The notes: generated from the sequence alone by a model not told the origin. A stretch of DNA of 64,000 nt from Verrucomicrobiia bacterium (GCA_028687435.1 JAQUAF010000008.1:1-64000), one strand, 5' to 3'. Shown: positions 10,101 to 19,323, numbered from the stretch's first letter. Program-made: numbers and translations.

Positions 10101-10848
10101 TCAACATTTGCAGGGGAGGAACAGCAAAGCCTTTCAGTAGAAAAATTTTCCCTTTTCCAAAAAAACTGCAATCGACAGTGGCATCCCAAAAAGATGCAAA
10201 ATCACGCTGGGCGGCAAACTGCGGCAACCCGCTGAAAGGGAAAAGAAAATTCGGCGGGCTGTCAATTTTATTTTGCAAAGCCATGGTCAGATACTCGTCG
10301 CACTTGCTGACTTTGCCGAGCAACGGCGTTCCCTTTTGCACCTTGAGCAAGATCCGGGCACGATGAATTAAAGGCAGAGCCGTCCAATTGATGTTTCCCA
10401 AGACGATTAGATCATAGTTTCCTTTGAGTTTGTCCTCGAGATCGTCTTTCACGGCCTGCAGGGTAAGATTCGAGGGATTGGATTTGCCGGCTTCCCAAAA
10501 CGTGTTTTCATTTTCCATGGCAAACACGGTGTATTTGAGCGGCATTCGTTGCGCGAGTTCGACCACCTCCCTCATATTGGTGCGACTGACAATGAAAAGC
10601 GCCTTGACCGGCCTCTTATTATAAGATTTCAGCCAGGAAAGATGGGGGGATACAATTTCTTCCGTCGGACTTATGAACTTGGGGCCATAGTCAACAAATT
10701 GATTCGCACAAAAACCATCGCCAGCGAGCAACACAGTGACAATTCCAACCATTACCGGGATGCCAATCAAAACGCGCAGCCTTGAAAAACACAAAAAAAT
10801 TCCCAAAATGGGGGAATTCCGCGTTTTCGGTTGGTCGTTTGTTTTCAT
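7108..10848 (-). CDS. giant secreted GH42-like protein (copy 1)
   Basis: From the ATG at 10848 the protein has 1246 residues; upstream in-frame starts lack a signal peptide. The N-terminus has a membrane/export segment (VLIGIPVMVGIVTVLLAG...FCA). A first domain (PVKALFIVSRTNMREVVELAQRM) and beta-rich modules precede a GH42-type barrel with SLGDECHF (putative acid/base Glu about residue 602) and FMVWHGNPG. Next comes a glutamine-amidotransferase-like trimerisation domain (LLILPFCQSVSPKQAGEI, FVKKGGMLLADLRP) and a C-terminal beta domain. Known GH42 enzymes are about 650-700 residues, so this is nearly double. Catalytic function is inferred. It is followed by the coupled CBM9-like gene; paralogues are at 13390 and 53260. 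Confidence 0.75.
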   Translation of the reverse strand: MKTNDQPKTRNSPILGIFLCFSRLRVLIGIPVMVGIVTVLLAGDGFCANQFVDYGPKFISPTEEIVSPHLSWLKSYNKRPVKALFIVSRTNMREVVELAQRMPLKYTVFAMENENTFWEAGKSNPSNLTLQAVKDDLEDKLKGNYDLIVLGNINWTALPLIHRARILLKVQKGTPLLGKVSKCDEYLTMALQNKIDSPPNFLFPFSGLPQFAAQRDFASFWDATVDCSFFGKGKIFLLKGFAVPPLQMLTPPFKGNLLARNDIDYEYYLALVIQLMFYAIGDAPEIELRGASKLIAKQNTSTEFAFDVCSRQSVLFDLTFTVRSKMGIQVFADKQQLTINSSPQRAKFIVPPLARGEYFADLAAGRDGKIFAFGSIHLHVEGTSLIKDLAFEKSFGIGENIRGKIVIMLANPGEDARLEIRQRDNFGRIANETVVPILNKSSVQEIPFVFGPVPPLSLLQYVDAVLLNKNGALDRKCDYFTYRDFYPEHDLRFVLWVDSFRASYLALPLLSNIFQSGFDTQYTTWNEVLAMANLRHIPYATRLFDRKSDGYPHPDIPPRKKDDHVRLPCLTDTVFVDGLKSLLTRTAKRLAPFSVREFSLGDECHFVSGAYEVCFSPTCVAKFHEFLRWEYGSIAEVNCEYGSAYQDFDEIEPVTLEQARANPQLAPLWVDYRTHMESVWAGTFDLARTEIRGLIPNARVGYEGSDGRYLRSFSAVDYYKLANAMNYNCPYDGPFVPHAIRSFMDGESCVGAYYGGYNGARSEIFSRHISWKLLFRGMNTFMVWHGNPGKRGSIIAPDFSFYDFFKANLEQIQEMKCGLAKLLLSIQKEHEQIGILYSAASQHAATLTPDFPWTMKVLNSLSALLEDTGYPFEVISAQQVERGELSQRRIQLLILPFCQSVSPKQAGEISAFVKKGGMLLADLRPAVCDQHGKPYKAGLLDDVFGVKQDTRKPAVMKGSVAINETCFSNTTFETVADSSLKPSVAKSYALLRNTPGFFVNPYGKGKAVLLNFSLAPYLGSVASLEAGGKDVVGSESQAIATIFSVLLPFVGHQKEYPVRPHSEGVRIYPFRSGTSRYLGVLQELPESPIRYALNDAKLPKKMEVMISLGSNCHVYDVRQGKYAGCIDTLKTSVEPGVARLFAFLPYSIQGLKMTATGSVLQGQEIICQLELKTVGKPDAHVVNVRFFTPDGREAMHYQKNVILQAGLGEFRCRLARNETCGTWRIWARDVTSGQIGEKIIEVKEVR

Positions 10849-11108
10849 CAGTTGATTTTTCAGGTCTAAAAACTTCTCGCAACCATTCAGGTTGACAGGC
10901 TTAAAACTGAAAGTTGAGGACATTTTACCGGAAATTTCTTGGCGATCTTGGCGGTTCTTTATCAGACAACCGAATTTCCCCCCACTGCCCCTGTATCTAT
11001 TGAACCGTTTCAACTGTCCATGGCATTGCTGTTATTTGCGCTTCAATCTCCGCAGGATGTATTTTTGAATAAATAAATACCGCCTGATTTATTGGCATCG
11101 TTATTTTT

Positions 11109-11936
11109 TCAGGGGCTTAACCCTCCAGCATACTCGTAGCTTGTGTTTCCGTTAAGTTTTTCAAGCTTGAGACAGGCACGCAAATGACAACCTGTGGAGA
11201 AAGTTGTCCTCACAGTCGTGAGATATGATCGCAAATCACCGTTATCCGGTATCCAAGCGACATGCCCGTCCACAAAGAGGCCATTCCAGCCATTTTCATG
11301 GGCCACATGAGCGGAATCATATAAAAGATCAACACACAGGAGCACGCTGGAGGGATTGCGGATACCAAAAATTAAAAGTGGTCGAAACCCCGTAACGGTG
11401 CCCCAATCTCCCTGGTATCCATAGAAACTTGTGTCCCCATACGGCCGGCTGCTGTATCCATTAAACCAACTGATGCCGGTCGGGGACTTGGGAAGTTCCA
11501 AATCACGAAATTTCCGTAGCGAGGGACAGTACAGAACAGAATAGGGGTTCGCGCACTGCAAGTAACCCTTGTCCCACAGCAAACCGGGCCCAAAGTAAAT
11601 TCCTGCATCTTTATAGGCGTAGCAAGGCCCATGCTTATAAATCGCAATATTACCCTCGTTGTTTTCCGCATACATCGCATAGGCCAGCCCAATTTGCCTG
11701 AGATTAGAGATGCAAACCGCTCGATTGGAAAATTCCTTTACCTTCCGCAAACTCGCAAACAACAACGCCACAAGCATCATTATAATCGTCAAAACAAATA
11801 TGAGCTCGAACAGAGTTAATCCTCCCGTTGCTTTACCACGGGCGCCTTTTGCAAAACTCCCGGCCATTTTTAAATTTCTTCTACAGGCTGTGATTTTTTG
11901 AGTCATCACCCACCGCAAAAAGTTTTTTATTGACAT
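11109..11936 (-). CDS. H-X9-DG prepilin-like protein
   Basis: The 275-residue protein has a type IV prepilin leader: a basic N-terminus, the cleavage region GGLTLFELIFVL and a hydrophobic helix to about residue 70, then CISNLRQIGLAYAMYAENNEG. The C-terminal motif H-ENGWNGLFV-DG fits the H-X9-DG signature of the DUF1559-type family common in PVC bacteria. The glycine before LTLFE marks the expected cleavage point and the Glu at +5 is present. It lies between two glycan genes, suggesting a surface pseudopilin rather than a motility pilus. The start is supported by GGGGTG before the ATG. Confidence 0.85.
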   Translation of the reverse strand: MSIKNFLRWVMTQKITACRRNLKMAGSFAKGARGKATGGLTLFELIFVLTIIMMLVALLFASLRKVKEFSNRAVCISNLRQIGLAYAMYAENNEGNIAIYKHGPCYAYKDAGIYFGPGLLWDKGYLQCANPYSVLYCPSLRKFRDLELPKSPTGISWFNGYSSRPYGDTSFYGYQGDWGTVTGFRPLLIFGIRNPSSVLLCVDLLYDSAHVAHENGWNGLFVDGHVAWIPDNGDLRSYLTTVRTTFSTGCHLRACLKLEKLNGNTSYEYAGGLSP

Positions 11937-11944
11937 ATTTCACC

Positions 11945-11959
11945 CCGTCTTTCAGACGG
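11945..11959 (-). promoter_or_regulatory. small hairpin upstream of prepilin gene
   Basis: CCGTCT-TTC-AGACGG forms a 6-bp stem eight bases upstream of the prepilin start codon. There is no T-run after it on the minus strand, so it is more likely a leader structure than a terminator. Confidence 0.25.
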
Positions 11960-12030
11960 CCAATTTTTACATTACAATCCAGCGTTTGTCAAATGTTTCA
12001 GCATCTTTCCACGTTTTCGAGGCATTGGCA

Positions 12031-13329
12031 TCAACATGATACAGGAATGGGAATCTTCGCACTGTCCTCATTGGTTTCCGAAGCAAAGTGTTGATACAAG
12101 CTGAGTCCTTCAACGCTATGACACTCCACATTCAACCGTTCAGCCGCAGCAGCTGCAACAAACACCTCATCCCCACTCATTTCTGTGCGGTCTAAAAACA
12201 AGGAAGGGCTCTCGACCTTTACCGCCGCTTTTCCTGGCACCTGCAAAATCCCATGTCCCCCCAAAACAAGCGTGCCAAACGCCCCTCTTTCCGATAACCG
12301 CCAGGATCGTTTGCCAGGAATGGTCGTATGCTTCGCGCTATAAAGATCGCGTGCTTCTTCAACAGAAGCCCGCCCACAACGATAAATAATGTAATCCTGG
12401 CGGCAATTATCTTCTTCACGAATTGACACCGCAGGACGAAAGTACTCCTTGCGAAAATCCGCCCGATTTCCAGAAAACGAACAATTGACCATTTCCAAAA
12501 TATATTCGAAGACCGCATCTTCCCCATTTTGCGCAACGGTCACGGGAAGATCTCGATCCAACAAGTTCGGCGGTATCGCACGATCGTCAAGCCGACTTTC
12601 AGGCATACAGCCCACTCCCGACGCAACTTGTAATTCATAAGTCACAAGGCCTCCCGGACCATGAAGAGTGCATGGCGGCATATACCAACCGGTCCCAAGA
12701 GACAAATTCAGTCTTTCAGCAAAATCCCCCAAGCAATTGTCTCTTTTAAAATAGTCGCCCAACACTTCCAACACCTTGCGGTCAGAAACCCCGGCAGCGA
12801 TCCCAACGGTCGTTTGAGGCATTCTGCCCAAACTCGCATTGAGTTCCACCGGAAAATAATACGACTCCGGCTTGCCTCTCCGCCCTTTCCGCACGTGACA
12901 ATCACAAGGATGCAAATGGTGCGGAAGGCGGCCTTGATAGTCAAAAAGCTTTGCCAATACATCCCACTGTTTGTTGGGCCCCAAAAGGAGTTCACCGCAG
13001 ACTGCCAACGCCTCCCGCAATTGAATTCGCACATCGCCGACAACTAAATAACTTAATCCGTGGTCCATGGGACATCCACTATTGGATTGTCCATTATCCG
13101 CGCTCATTGTTGAGGCAAGCCATCTTTCCGTCACCGCAACATCATGGCTTATGTATTCTTTCAAAAGTTTCATCCTCCGTCCAGGCGCCAGAAAGGCCGG
13201 CCGCCCGACCCAGCACGGAGCCAAACGAAAGATTCCACCGGTCCGATCAAATTCGGATTCAATTCGCAATTTAAGTTCCTTCTCTGAAAATATATTTTCA
13301 GAATTAGTTTCTGGATGGGCAGAAATCAT
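12031..13329 (-). CDS. mannose-6-phosphate isomerase-like cupin protein
   Basis: The start at 13329 is chosen because AAGGA lies seven bases upstream; an ATG at 13365 has no such site. The 432-residue protein resembles class I phosphomannose isomerases: AKLFDYQGRLPHHLHPCDCH supplies likely metal-binding histidines, and GTGWYMPPCTLHGPGGLVTYELQ matches the second cupin strand block. These zinc enzymes interconvert mannose-6-phosphate and fructose-6-phosphate, but this member is divergent, with a long N-terminal region and a cupin-like C-terminus (GHGILQVPGKAAVKV). It may isomerise another phosphosugar released by the neighbouring GH-like proteins. It is cytoplasmic; no signal peptide. Confidence 0.65.
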   Translation of the reverse strand: MISAHPETNSENIFSEKELKLRIESEFDRTGGIFRLAPCWVGRPAFLAPGRRMKLLKEYISHDVAVTERWLASTMSADNGQSNSGCPMDHGLSYLVVGDVRIQLREALAVCGELLLGPNKQWDVLAKLFDYQGRLPHHLHPCDCHVRKGRRGKPESYYFPVELNASLGRMPQTTVGIAAGVSDRKVLEVLGDYFKRDNCLGDFAERLNLSLGTGWYMPPCTLHGPGGLVTYELQVASGVGCMPESRLDDRAIPPNLLDRDLPVTVAQNGEDAVFEYILEMVNCSFSGNRADFRKEYFRPAVSIREEDNCRQDYIIYRCGRASVEEARDLYSAKHTTIPGKRSWRLSERGAFGTLVLGGHGILQVPGKAAVKVESPSLFLDRTEMSGDEVFVAAAAAERLNVECHSVEGLSLYQHFASETNEDSAKIPIPVSC

Positions 13330-13389
13330 AGTTTTTCCTTGTCCGTGATAATAATCATTTTTCAAAGGGGAAAATTTTCAAATCAATCC

Positions 13390-16300
13390 TTACTCAACCA
13401 AAAATACGCTCTCACCTTTTTTTCCCGAAATCACTTCCTCAAGGGTCACCGTCCAATTTCCACATGGATCGTTCAAGGCCACCGGCAATAAGAACTTTCC
13501 CTCCCCATTGGGTAAATATAGCACTCTTTCCAAATAGAAGCGCTCCACCCCATTGGGTTCGCACACGCGCACCAAGACTGCATGGTTCGCCATCTGGCCG
13601 GCTCCTTCCGGTATTACTTTGATTTTTATTTCATGGGATGTTCCACGTTTGGAGCTTTTTAAATGCTTCGTTTCGACGGACTTCACTTTGTACGGCAAGC
13701 TCGCATACAACTTGGCTTCCCCTTCCTCCAAGCGGGCCTGAATTTCACAACGCCTCCCAAGATACTGCCGTGCACGAATGTCGTAGATATGGCCATCCCA
13801 ATGAAACGGAATCACAATATCCCATGGAGATGAATCCTTCGTGGCAATGCCACGCAATACTCCCACGTAACGGATGACACCATCACAAAGATAGAACGTC
13901 TGCGTCTGGCTAAGCAGTTGACCATCACAATACGTGGGGCGGGAAGGCAACCGAATTCGCGCCGCGCGTCTCAACATTTCATGAAACAATCCCCTCATTT
14001 CAACCTCTTGATTGCTGCGCCGCAAGTCAAAGTAAGCGTACACATCGAAGTTGCAAAACAGGGCAATACCCTTGCCAAATTCGTTCAGGATAAAAGCCGC
14101 CGCGCCTTCAGTCGTGCAGCCAAGAGCCTTCCCTTTTTCAACCTTCACCTTGGACGCGGAAAAAGTTGCCCCGAAGGAAGCGGTAAAATAATTGCGTAAC
14201 GATTCTGTGGCGGTGAAACGGCCATCCACCCTCACCCCGATGGGTTTCCGCTCCGCCAAACCTTCCTGCCGGATGCCAAAGACTTCATCCAACGCGCCGC
14301 CTTCTTTCCGCAGCCGCCCATGGGCATCCTTCATCCCACAGTGATAATCGGCAATCAAAACACCGCCACTTTTGACGTATTCCTTAATGGTGTCCACTTC
14401 TTTCGGTGAAAGGGACTCAACAAACGGCAGGATCAGCGCTTTGAAGTTTTTCAAAGCCCCGCTTTCGATTTGCTGCCGCGCCATCATGCTGTACGGCAGG
14501 CTCAGGTCATTAAGCATGGTAATGAAACTCCTTGAAGCCGAGGCATAGTGCCCGCGGGGTTCAATGCCTTTCCATAGCTTGAGAACCTCGGGTTCCTGGC
14601 TGGAACGGGCGGGCAGATTAGGCGCAAACCAGCAATCGTACTTCAACCCCAATGCATTAATATGATTGCCGATGCCGGCAGCGAGATTGCTGGCATGCCA
14701 GTTATTTGCCGAATAATGCACGGCAATGGCAGGTTCCCCGGCCGGTTGCGCATGCGCCAGAAGTGTCGCCGGGCCACGTTTGATCTCCGCCGTCTCACGC
14801 AACACTTTCGCAAACACCGCGGTCGGTTCAAAACGCCAATTGAAGGCATCGACTTCATCCCCCAAAAAAGTGCCGTGCCACCACCAAGCGCTGGAGAAAC
14901 CGGCGAAAAGCAAGTTCCATATCGCGCAAGACATGTCCTTTTGAAGAGCCAGACCGTTCAGCCAACAGCCGCGCAAATTCTTGCGTTCGGCAAATGTACG
15001 GATGCATTGCCCATTAAACTGCTTGCTCGGATAATCGTAATCCACAAAGTAACGCGCATAAACATTATTCAGGTCGAATTTCTGACAAAGCGGATACCAG
15101 TCATAACCATCATAACTCGAAAACTGTTCGCAACCATCATACCCGACGTACGCTGACGGATTGTGTTTTCGAATAACATCCCTCATTCGCACCAGCACAT
15201 CAATAAACTTCGTGCTGACAAACATCCGAAAGTCAACCCATGCTGACGGATTCTTGACGTCCCTCAACAGTTCACTTTCGCTCGCGAAATGAATTTCGCT
15301 CCAATCCTTGTAACTTGTCTCCCATTGGCGGTTCACCTCCTCGATCAGCCCATACTCGCCCTGCAGATATGCGCGAAATTCCTTCCATAGCACCTCGGAG
15401 TTCCAAAATCTGCCTTCCGGAACAAAGGGGCTGACATAAATCTCGTCACCCAGGGTATAAGCGAACGTCCCATACGCCCCGTGGTTGACGGCAGCCCGTT
15501 CAGCCCTCTCGGCCATCTTATTCATCCACTCCTCGTCAAACAGCTGGGGCAATGTAACTTTATTGAAAGACGTGCTGTAAGGAATCGTCAACATATTCGC
15601 CCCCGCCGCCGCCCGCGCGGCTTCACGAGTCACCGGCGTATTGCAGAAGGCATCCACTCCCTGCCGCCGCACCGCGTCGTAATATTGCTTATGCCACCAT
15701 GTAAATTTTTCGTTGCCATTCCAAAGAAAAAGGTAAAAATTCTTGCGCTCGCCATTGGACGGCAGCGTGAACTCGACCGTCCGGCGTTCCACCAGTCGTT
15801 CCGCACTGGCAAGTTCCAAGTCCACAAAATTCAAGACAGTCAAGGAATTCTCTGGCGCCGGAATTTCGAGTTTTTTGGGCAGCTTGTAATATTCCTCCTC
15901 ATGGCAAAGGCGGCCCCAATTGTCCCGAATCGCCAAGCGCAGGCGCGGCGAATCCAGTTGCCCCCGATAGTTGAGGTTTAAGGCAAGTTTACTGCCCGCC
16001 AATAACACGTCTTGTTGAAGCATTATATCTGCAAATCCAACGTCGTTATCCACATTGAAACAATCGCCAGCCCAATCGACAGGTTCGCCCGCAACAGCCA
16101 CGGTAGCCAGCAAAAAACAGATCCCATTAGGCAACGCGGGCAGGGGCATTTCGCGTCGCAACGGTTCCGAATGCGGCTTTATCTCAATTTTGCAATTATG
16201 CAAGAGACGGTAGTTCAAATCGCGCAATTCGGCAGTAACTTGCAAACAGTCCTTGTTCGGCGGAAGCACCAAAGCAACCATTCGCTTCGCGGCAGCAGGC

Positions 16301-17067
16301 GATATCTCAATGGCATCAAGGACGGCCTGACGTTTTGACAGCAGTTGTTGAACCAAGCGCACAAGCCGATGAACACGATACTCGTACACTGCTTGATTAG
16401 GCGACGACGCGATCAGAAAACCATACTTCTCATCCACCTGCGGCGTGATTGTCGCAACCCGTCCTTTGCCCAACGCATAAACTTCACACTGAAACTTCTC
16501 TTCATCAAGAAGTGGAAACGCGGAGTCCAACCAAGATTGATTGCATCCACCTTTGTCTTTTAATTCCTTTTCAAAAACCGGTGTGGGCCACGAAACAAGC
16601 ATTCGCGCTCCCGCAGCCACTTTTACCAGGATCTTGGCGCGGATATCCAGTGGATAACACTCCCATCGCGGATGCGAACCAAGCACGATCAGCGGATACT
16701 CCTCGTCCAAGCGCAACCGAATTTCCGCAAGAACCTCATCATCCGTACGTTCCAGTTCTCTCCAATAATCGATGGGGTTGCGAAAACTGTCTTTTTTGTA
16801 CCACGACAGCCCCGACCCTGTGCCAATAATAACGGGATTCAGATTGAGACGCTGGCTCAGCTCCATCGCATCATGGAGTCCCGTTCTCAATGCAATGAAC
16901 AAAGCTTTCGATTGCAAACCACCGGTCATTGTTTGTTGTTTTTTCATTTCAGCGGCATGCAAATTTCCAAGATCAATTATCGAAAAAAGCCAAACCACCA
17001 GCCCCACGCGGACATAATATCCCCAAGTGTGTGGCGGACATCTCTGAAAATTTTTCCTTTCTGTCAT
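13390..17067 (-). CDS. giant secreted GH42-like protein (copy 2)
   Basis: The 1225-residue paralogue of the 7108-10848 protein has an N-terminal export segment (VGLVVWLFSIIDLGNLHA) and the same order of parts: an SKALFIALRTGLHDAMELSQRL domain, beta modules, a GH42-like barrel with YTLGDEIYV (putative acid/base Glu542) and WWWHGTFLGDE, the trimerisation-like domain (LILPFVESLSPKEVDTI, YVKSGGVLIADYHCG) and a beta C-terminus. The shared GDE and WHG motifs argue that the barrel is real. It is followed at 25 bases by the cupin gene and preceded by the alcohol dehydrogenase, so it is probably in one operon with them. The substrate is unknown. Confidence 0.75.
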   Translation of the reverse strand: MTERKNFQRCPPHTWGYYVRVGLVVWLFSIIDLGNLHAAEMKKQQTMTGGLQSKALFIALRTGLHDAMELSQRLNLNPVIIGTGSGLSWYKKDSFRNPIDYWRELERTDDEVLAEIRLRLDEEYPLIVLGSHPRWECYPLDIRAKILVKVAAGARMLVSWPTPVFEKELKDKGGCNQSWLDSAFPLLDEEKFQCEVYALGKGRVATITPQVDEKYGFLIASSPNQAVYEYRVHRLVRLVQQLLSKRQAVLDAIEISPAAAKRMVALVLPPNKDCLQVTAELRDLNYRLLHNCKIEIKPHSEPLRREMPLPALPNGICFLLATVAVAGEPVDWAGDCFNVDNDVGFADIMLQQDVLLAGSKLALNLNYRGQLDSPRLRLAIRDNWGRLCHEEEYYKLPKKLEIPAPENSLTVLNFVDLELASAERLVERRTVEFTLPSNGERKNFYLFLWNGNEKFTWWHKQYYDAVRRQGVDAFCNTPVTREAARAAAGANMLTIPYSTSFNKVTLPQLFDEEWMNKMAERAERAAVNHGAYGTFAYTLGDEIYVSPFVPEGRFWNSEVLWKEFRAYLQGEYGLIEEVNRQWETSYKDWSEIHFASESELLRDVKNPSAWVDFRMFVSTKFIDVLVRMRDVIRKHNPSAYVGYDGCEQFSSYDGYDWYPLCQKFDLNNVYARYFVDYDYPSKQFNGQCIRTFAERKNLRGCWLNGLALQKDMSCAIWNLLFAGFSSAWWWHGTFLGDEVDAFNWRFEPTAVFAKVLRETAEIKRGPATLLAHAQPAGEPAIAVHYSANNWHASNLAAGIGNHINALGLKYDCWFAPNLPARSSQEPEVLKLWKGIEPRGHYASASRSFITMLNDLSLPYSMMARQQIESGALKNFKALILPFVESLSPKEVDTIKEYVKSGGVLIADYHCGMKDAHGRLRKEGGALDEVFGIRQEGLAERKPIGVRVDGRFTATESLRNYFTASFGATFSASKVKVEKGKALGCTTEGAAAFILNEFGKGIALFCNFDVYAYFDLRRSNQEVEMRGLFHEMLRRAARIRLPSRPTYCDGQLLSQTQTFYLCDGVIRYVGVLRGIATKDSSPWDIVIPFHWDGHIYDIRARQYLGRRCEIQARLEEGEAKLYASLPYKVKSVETKHLKSSKRGTSHEIKIKVIPEGAGQMANHAVLVRVCEPNGVERFYLERVLYLPNGEGKFLLPVALNDPCGNWTVTLEEVISGKKGESVFLVE

Positions 17068-17093
17068 ATTGCAAATTATGATATTTTTGGTTT

Positions 17094-18083
17094 TTAAATT
17101 TTCAATATCACCTTGCCGGAGTTGCCGGAGACGAAGGTGGCATAAGCTTGGCCAGCTTGTTCCATGGGGTAGGCATGGGTGACCATCTTTTCCAGCGGCA
17201 ATCCGTCTTTGGCCAAGGCACAGATTTCATCCCATTCGTTGCGGTGGTAATGCCAGCTGCCCATGAGGGTTTTGTCGCCCACGCCGATCATTTCCCAACT
17301 GTTGAATTTCCAGTCGGCAAGCCCGCCAAGGATCAGGAGGGTTCCCCCCGGCCGCAACATGCGCAAGGCCCTTTCGGCGGCCTGGTGGTTGCCGGTGCAG
17401 AGAATGCAGACGCGGACTTTCAGTTGTTTGATTTTCTCCTCAATTCCCTCCTGGGTTGCGGACATTTTATCGGCTGCGCCGCATTGGGTGGCCAAATTGA
17501 GACGGTATTCGGATTGGTCGAGGGCGAGCGGTTGCGCTTTCAAATGCCGCAAGAGCATGACGGCGGACAGGCCGATGGAGCCCACGCCAAATACGGGGAT
17601 CCACTCGCCCGGTTGAATGTTCAACCGTTTGATGCCATGCCAGGCCACGCCAATCCCGCACCCACCCGTCACAATGGCGGTTTCGAAGCTCATTTCCGGC
17701 GGAATGATCAGGCAGTTGCGCTCCACATAAGTGACTTTCTCCGTGTACCCGCCGGGTTTGACCTGGCGTCCGTGGGTCCAGATTTCCGGACAATAGTTTT
17801 CCTGTCCCGCCAGGCAATATTCACACCGGCCGCATCCGCCTACCACGTTGAGCACCACCCGGTCGCCTTCGCGAAGACGTCCGGAGTGGCCGCATTTCGC
17901 CACGACGCCGGCAAATTCATGACCGATGCTTTGGCCAACCTTGCCCGCGCGATAGGAATGCAAATCGCTCCCGCAAACGCCGCAGGCCCTCAGTTCAATA
18001 AGCGCTTCGTCGGCCTCAGGAATGGGTTCCGCAACCTCGGCGGTTCCCAGTTGATTTGCACCGGTCACAATAATCGATTTCAT
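17094..18083 (-). CDS. zinc-dependent alcohol dehydrogenase (MDR)
   Basis: The 329-residue enzyme belongs to the medium-chain dehydrogenase family (sorbitol/threonine dehydrogenase type), oxidising a sugar alcohol or similar with NAD(P). Catalytic zinc ligands are visible as C34 (CGVCGSD) and the GHE motif at H55-E56; the structural zinc site is C84, C87, C90 and C98 (CGRCEYCLAGQENYC). The Rossmann motif is GVGSIG near residue 165. It lies 12 bases after the GntR/LacI regulator and upstream of the second GH42-like gene, which suggests a shared transcript and a role in converting the released sugar. Confidence 0.88.
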   Translation of the reverse strand: MKSIIVTGANQLGTAEVAEPIPEADEALIELRACGVCGSDLHSYRAGKVGQSIGHEFAGVVAKCGHSGRLREGDRVVLNVVGGCGRCEYCLAGQENYCPEIWTHGRQVKPGGYTEKVTYVERNCLIIPPEMSFETAIVTGGCGIGVAWHGIKRLNIQPGEWIPVFGVGSIGLSAVMLLRHLKAQPLALDQSEYRLNLATQCGAADKMSATQEGIEEKIKQLKVRVCILCTGNHQAAERALRMLRPGGTLLILGGLADWKFNSWEMIGVGDKTLMGSWHYHRNEWDEICALAKDGLPLEKMVTHAYPMEQAGQAYATFVSGNSGKVILKI

Positions 18084-18095
18084 AATGTAAAAATC

Positions 18096-19226
18096 TCAGT
18101 TGGATGGCCCCGTTTCCCTCAACCTGCCGGAAACGAAAATCGGACTCTCCGAAAGTTTTTCCCGCCTCAAACATTTTTTAAGGATATCGAATAACGATTC
18201 AGCAATGCCCCTTGATGAAAACTCAAATCGCTCCACCGGCACTCCATAATGATGTTCAATGCCTTCATTGGCTTGTGCGATCACCATGAAATCATCCGGC
18301 GCTCGAAGATGGCTTTTGAGCAACGCGGTGGTGATGCCGCGCACGGCAATATCATCGGAAACCATCACGGCATCGGCGCGGCGTCCTCCGTCTTTTTCCG
18401 CCCGCCATTGCCCGATAAAGCGAAGGGCGGCGTCAAAAGCATTTTTCTCCATTTGCACCCCGCCCTCAAAACGCTGGATCTCAATTGGCCGCAGTTGGAG
18501 CGCCTGAACGGCCCTTTGCACCCCCTGAATATCACGGAAATCCTCATGGTTATGCCGAAAATAGACAATCCGCTTTCGACCCGCCCGGACAAGAAAATTA
18601 ACCGCCTCCCATCCAAAAGCGTCAAAATCAATGCTCACATGCTTTCCAATTTGAACAATCGGAATGTCCACCGCGGTTTCCCTTCGCCAAAACAGATCAA
18701 GCCCTGGATCAAGCGCGATGGCGCCCTTGAGCAATCCACTTCGAATATCCTCCGTCCATTGTTGGCAGGTCGGTGATTTACTCAAATCCGGACAATCAAA
18801 AAGCTTCATCAGGCCATCATAAGGACGGCACATCCAGATCCCATCCATGATCTGAGTGGTCATTGCACTGAGAGCGCTGTAGATCGTCCGATGTGAATAG
18901 GCAAATTCATCCATTAAACTGGGCCCAACAAGAACCCCCACAATCACTTTCTGTCTTCCCGGCCTGATAAAAGTGCCGTTTCGCGTTTTGCGCTCAATCA
19001 AACCATCCGCTGCCAACCGAACCATGGCTTTCTGAATCACGGTGTTTCCGACTCCCCACCGCTCTGCCAGTTTGTCGGTTGATGGCAACGGTTGTGAAAC
19101 ATCCCATTCACCGCGTTCAATCCAAGCCCGCAAACGTTGTTCGACTTGAATAAAAAGCGGCTTTTTTCTCTCAAGTGGGAGTTTCTCAAGCACCTCTGGA
19201 CCAGTTTGTTCTGAATCAAAACTCAT
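18096..19226 (-). CDS. GntR-type regulator with LacI-like sensor
   Basis: The 376-residue protein has a GntR winged helix at about 22-85 (PLFIQVEQRLRAWIERGEWD, LPSTDKLAERWGVGNTVIQKAM, ADGLIERKTRNGTFI) joined to a periplasmic-binding-protein-like domain of the LacI type (VGVLVGPSLMDEF..., ADAVMVSDDIAVRGITTALLKS). This AraR-like layout binds a sugar effector and usually represses. It heads the alcohol dehydrogenase/GH42-like gene series. GGAG five bases before the ATG lies within a perfect palindrome (19226-19264), so autoregulation is likely. Confidence 0.88.
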   Translation of the reverse strand: MSFDSEQTGPEVLEKLPLERKKPLFIQVEQRLRAWIERGEWDVSQPLPSTDKLAERWGVGNTVIQKAMVRLAADGLIERKTRNGTFIRPGRQKVIVGVLVGPSLMDEFAYSHRTIYSALSAMTTQIMDGIWMCRPYDGLMKLFDCPDLSKSPTCQQWTEDIRSGLLKGAIALDPGLDLFWRRETAVDIPIVQIGKHVSIDFDAFGWEAVNFLVRAGRKRIVYFRHNHEDFRDIQGVQRAVQALQLRPIEIQRFEGGVQMEKNAFDAALRFIGQWRAEKDGGRRADAVMVSDDIAVRGITTALLKSHLRAPDDFMVIAQANEGIEHHYGVPVERFEFSSRGIAESLFDILKKCLRREKLSESPIFVSGRLRETGPSN

Positions 19227-19264
19227 TTATCTCCATTTTTACATAAGAATATAATGGAGATAAA
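19226..19264 (-). promoter_or_regulatory. 12-bp palindrome over regulator RBS
   Basis: Perfect arms TTTATCTCCATT (19226-19237) and AATGGAGATAAA (19253-19264) are separated by 15 bases. The start-proximal arm contains the GGAG ribosome binding site and touches the ATG of the GntR/LacI gene. It fits an operator for autorepression. As RNA it could also fold and hide the ribosome binding site. Confidence 0.55.
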
Positions 19265-19323
19265 TCAAAAAGTCAATTGAAAGGTGAAATTTTTAACCCA
19301 AGTTTCGCAGATTTCGCCATTTT

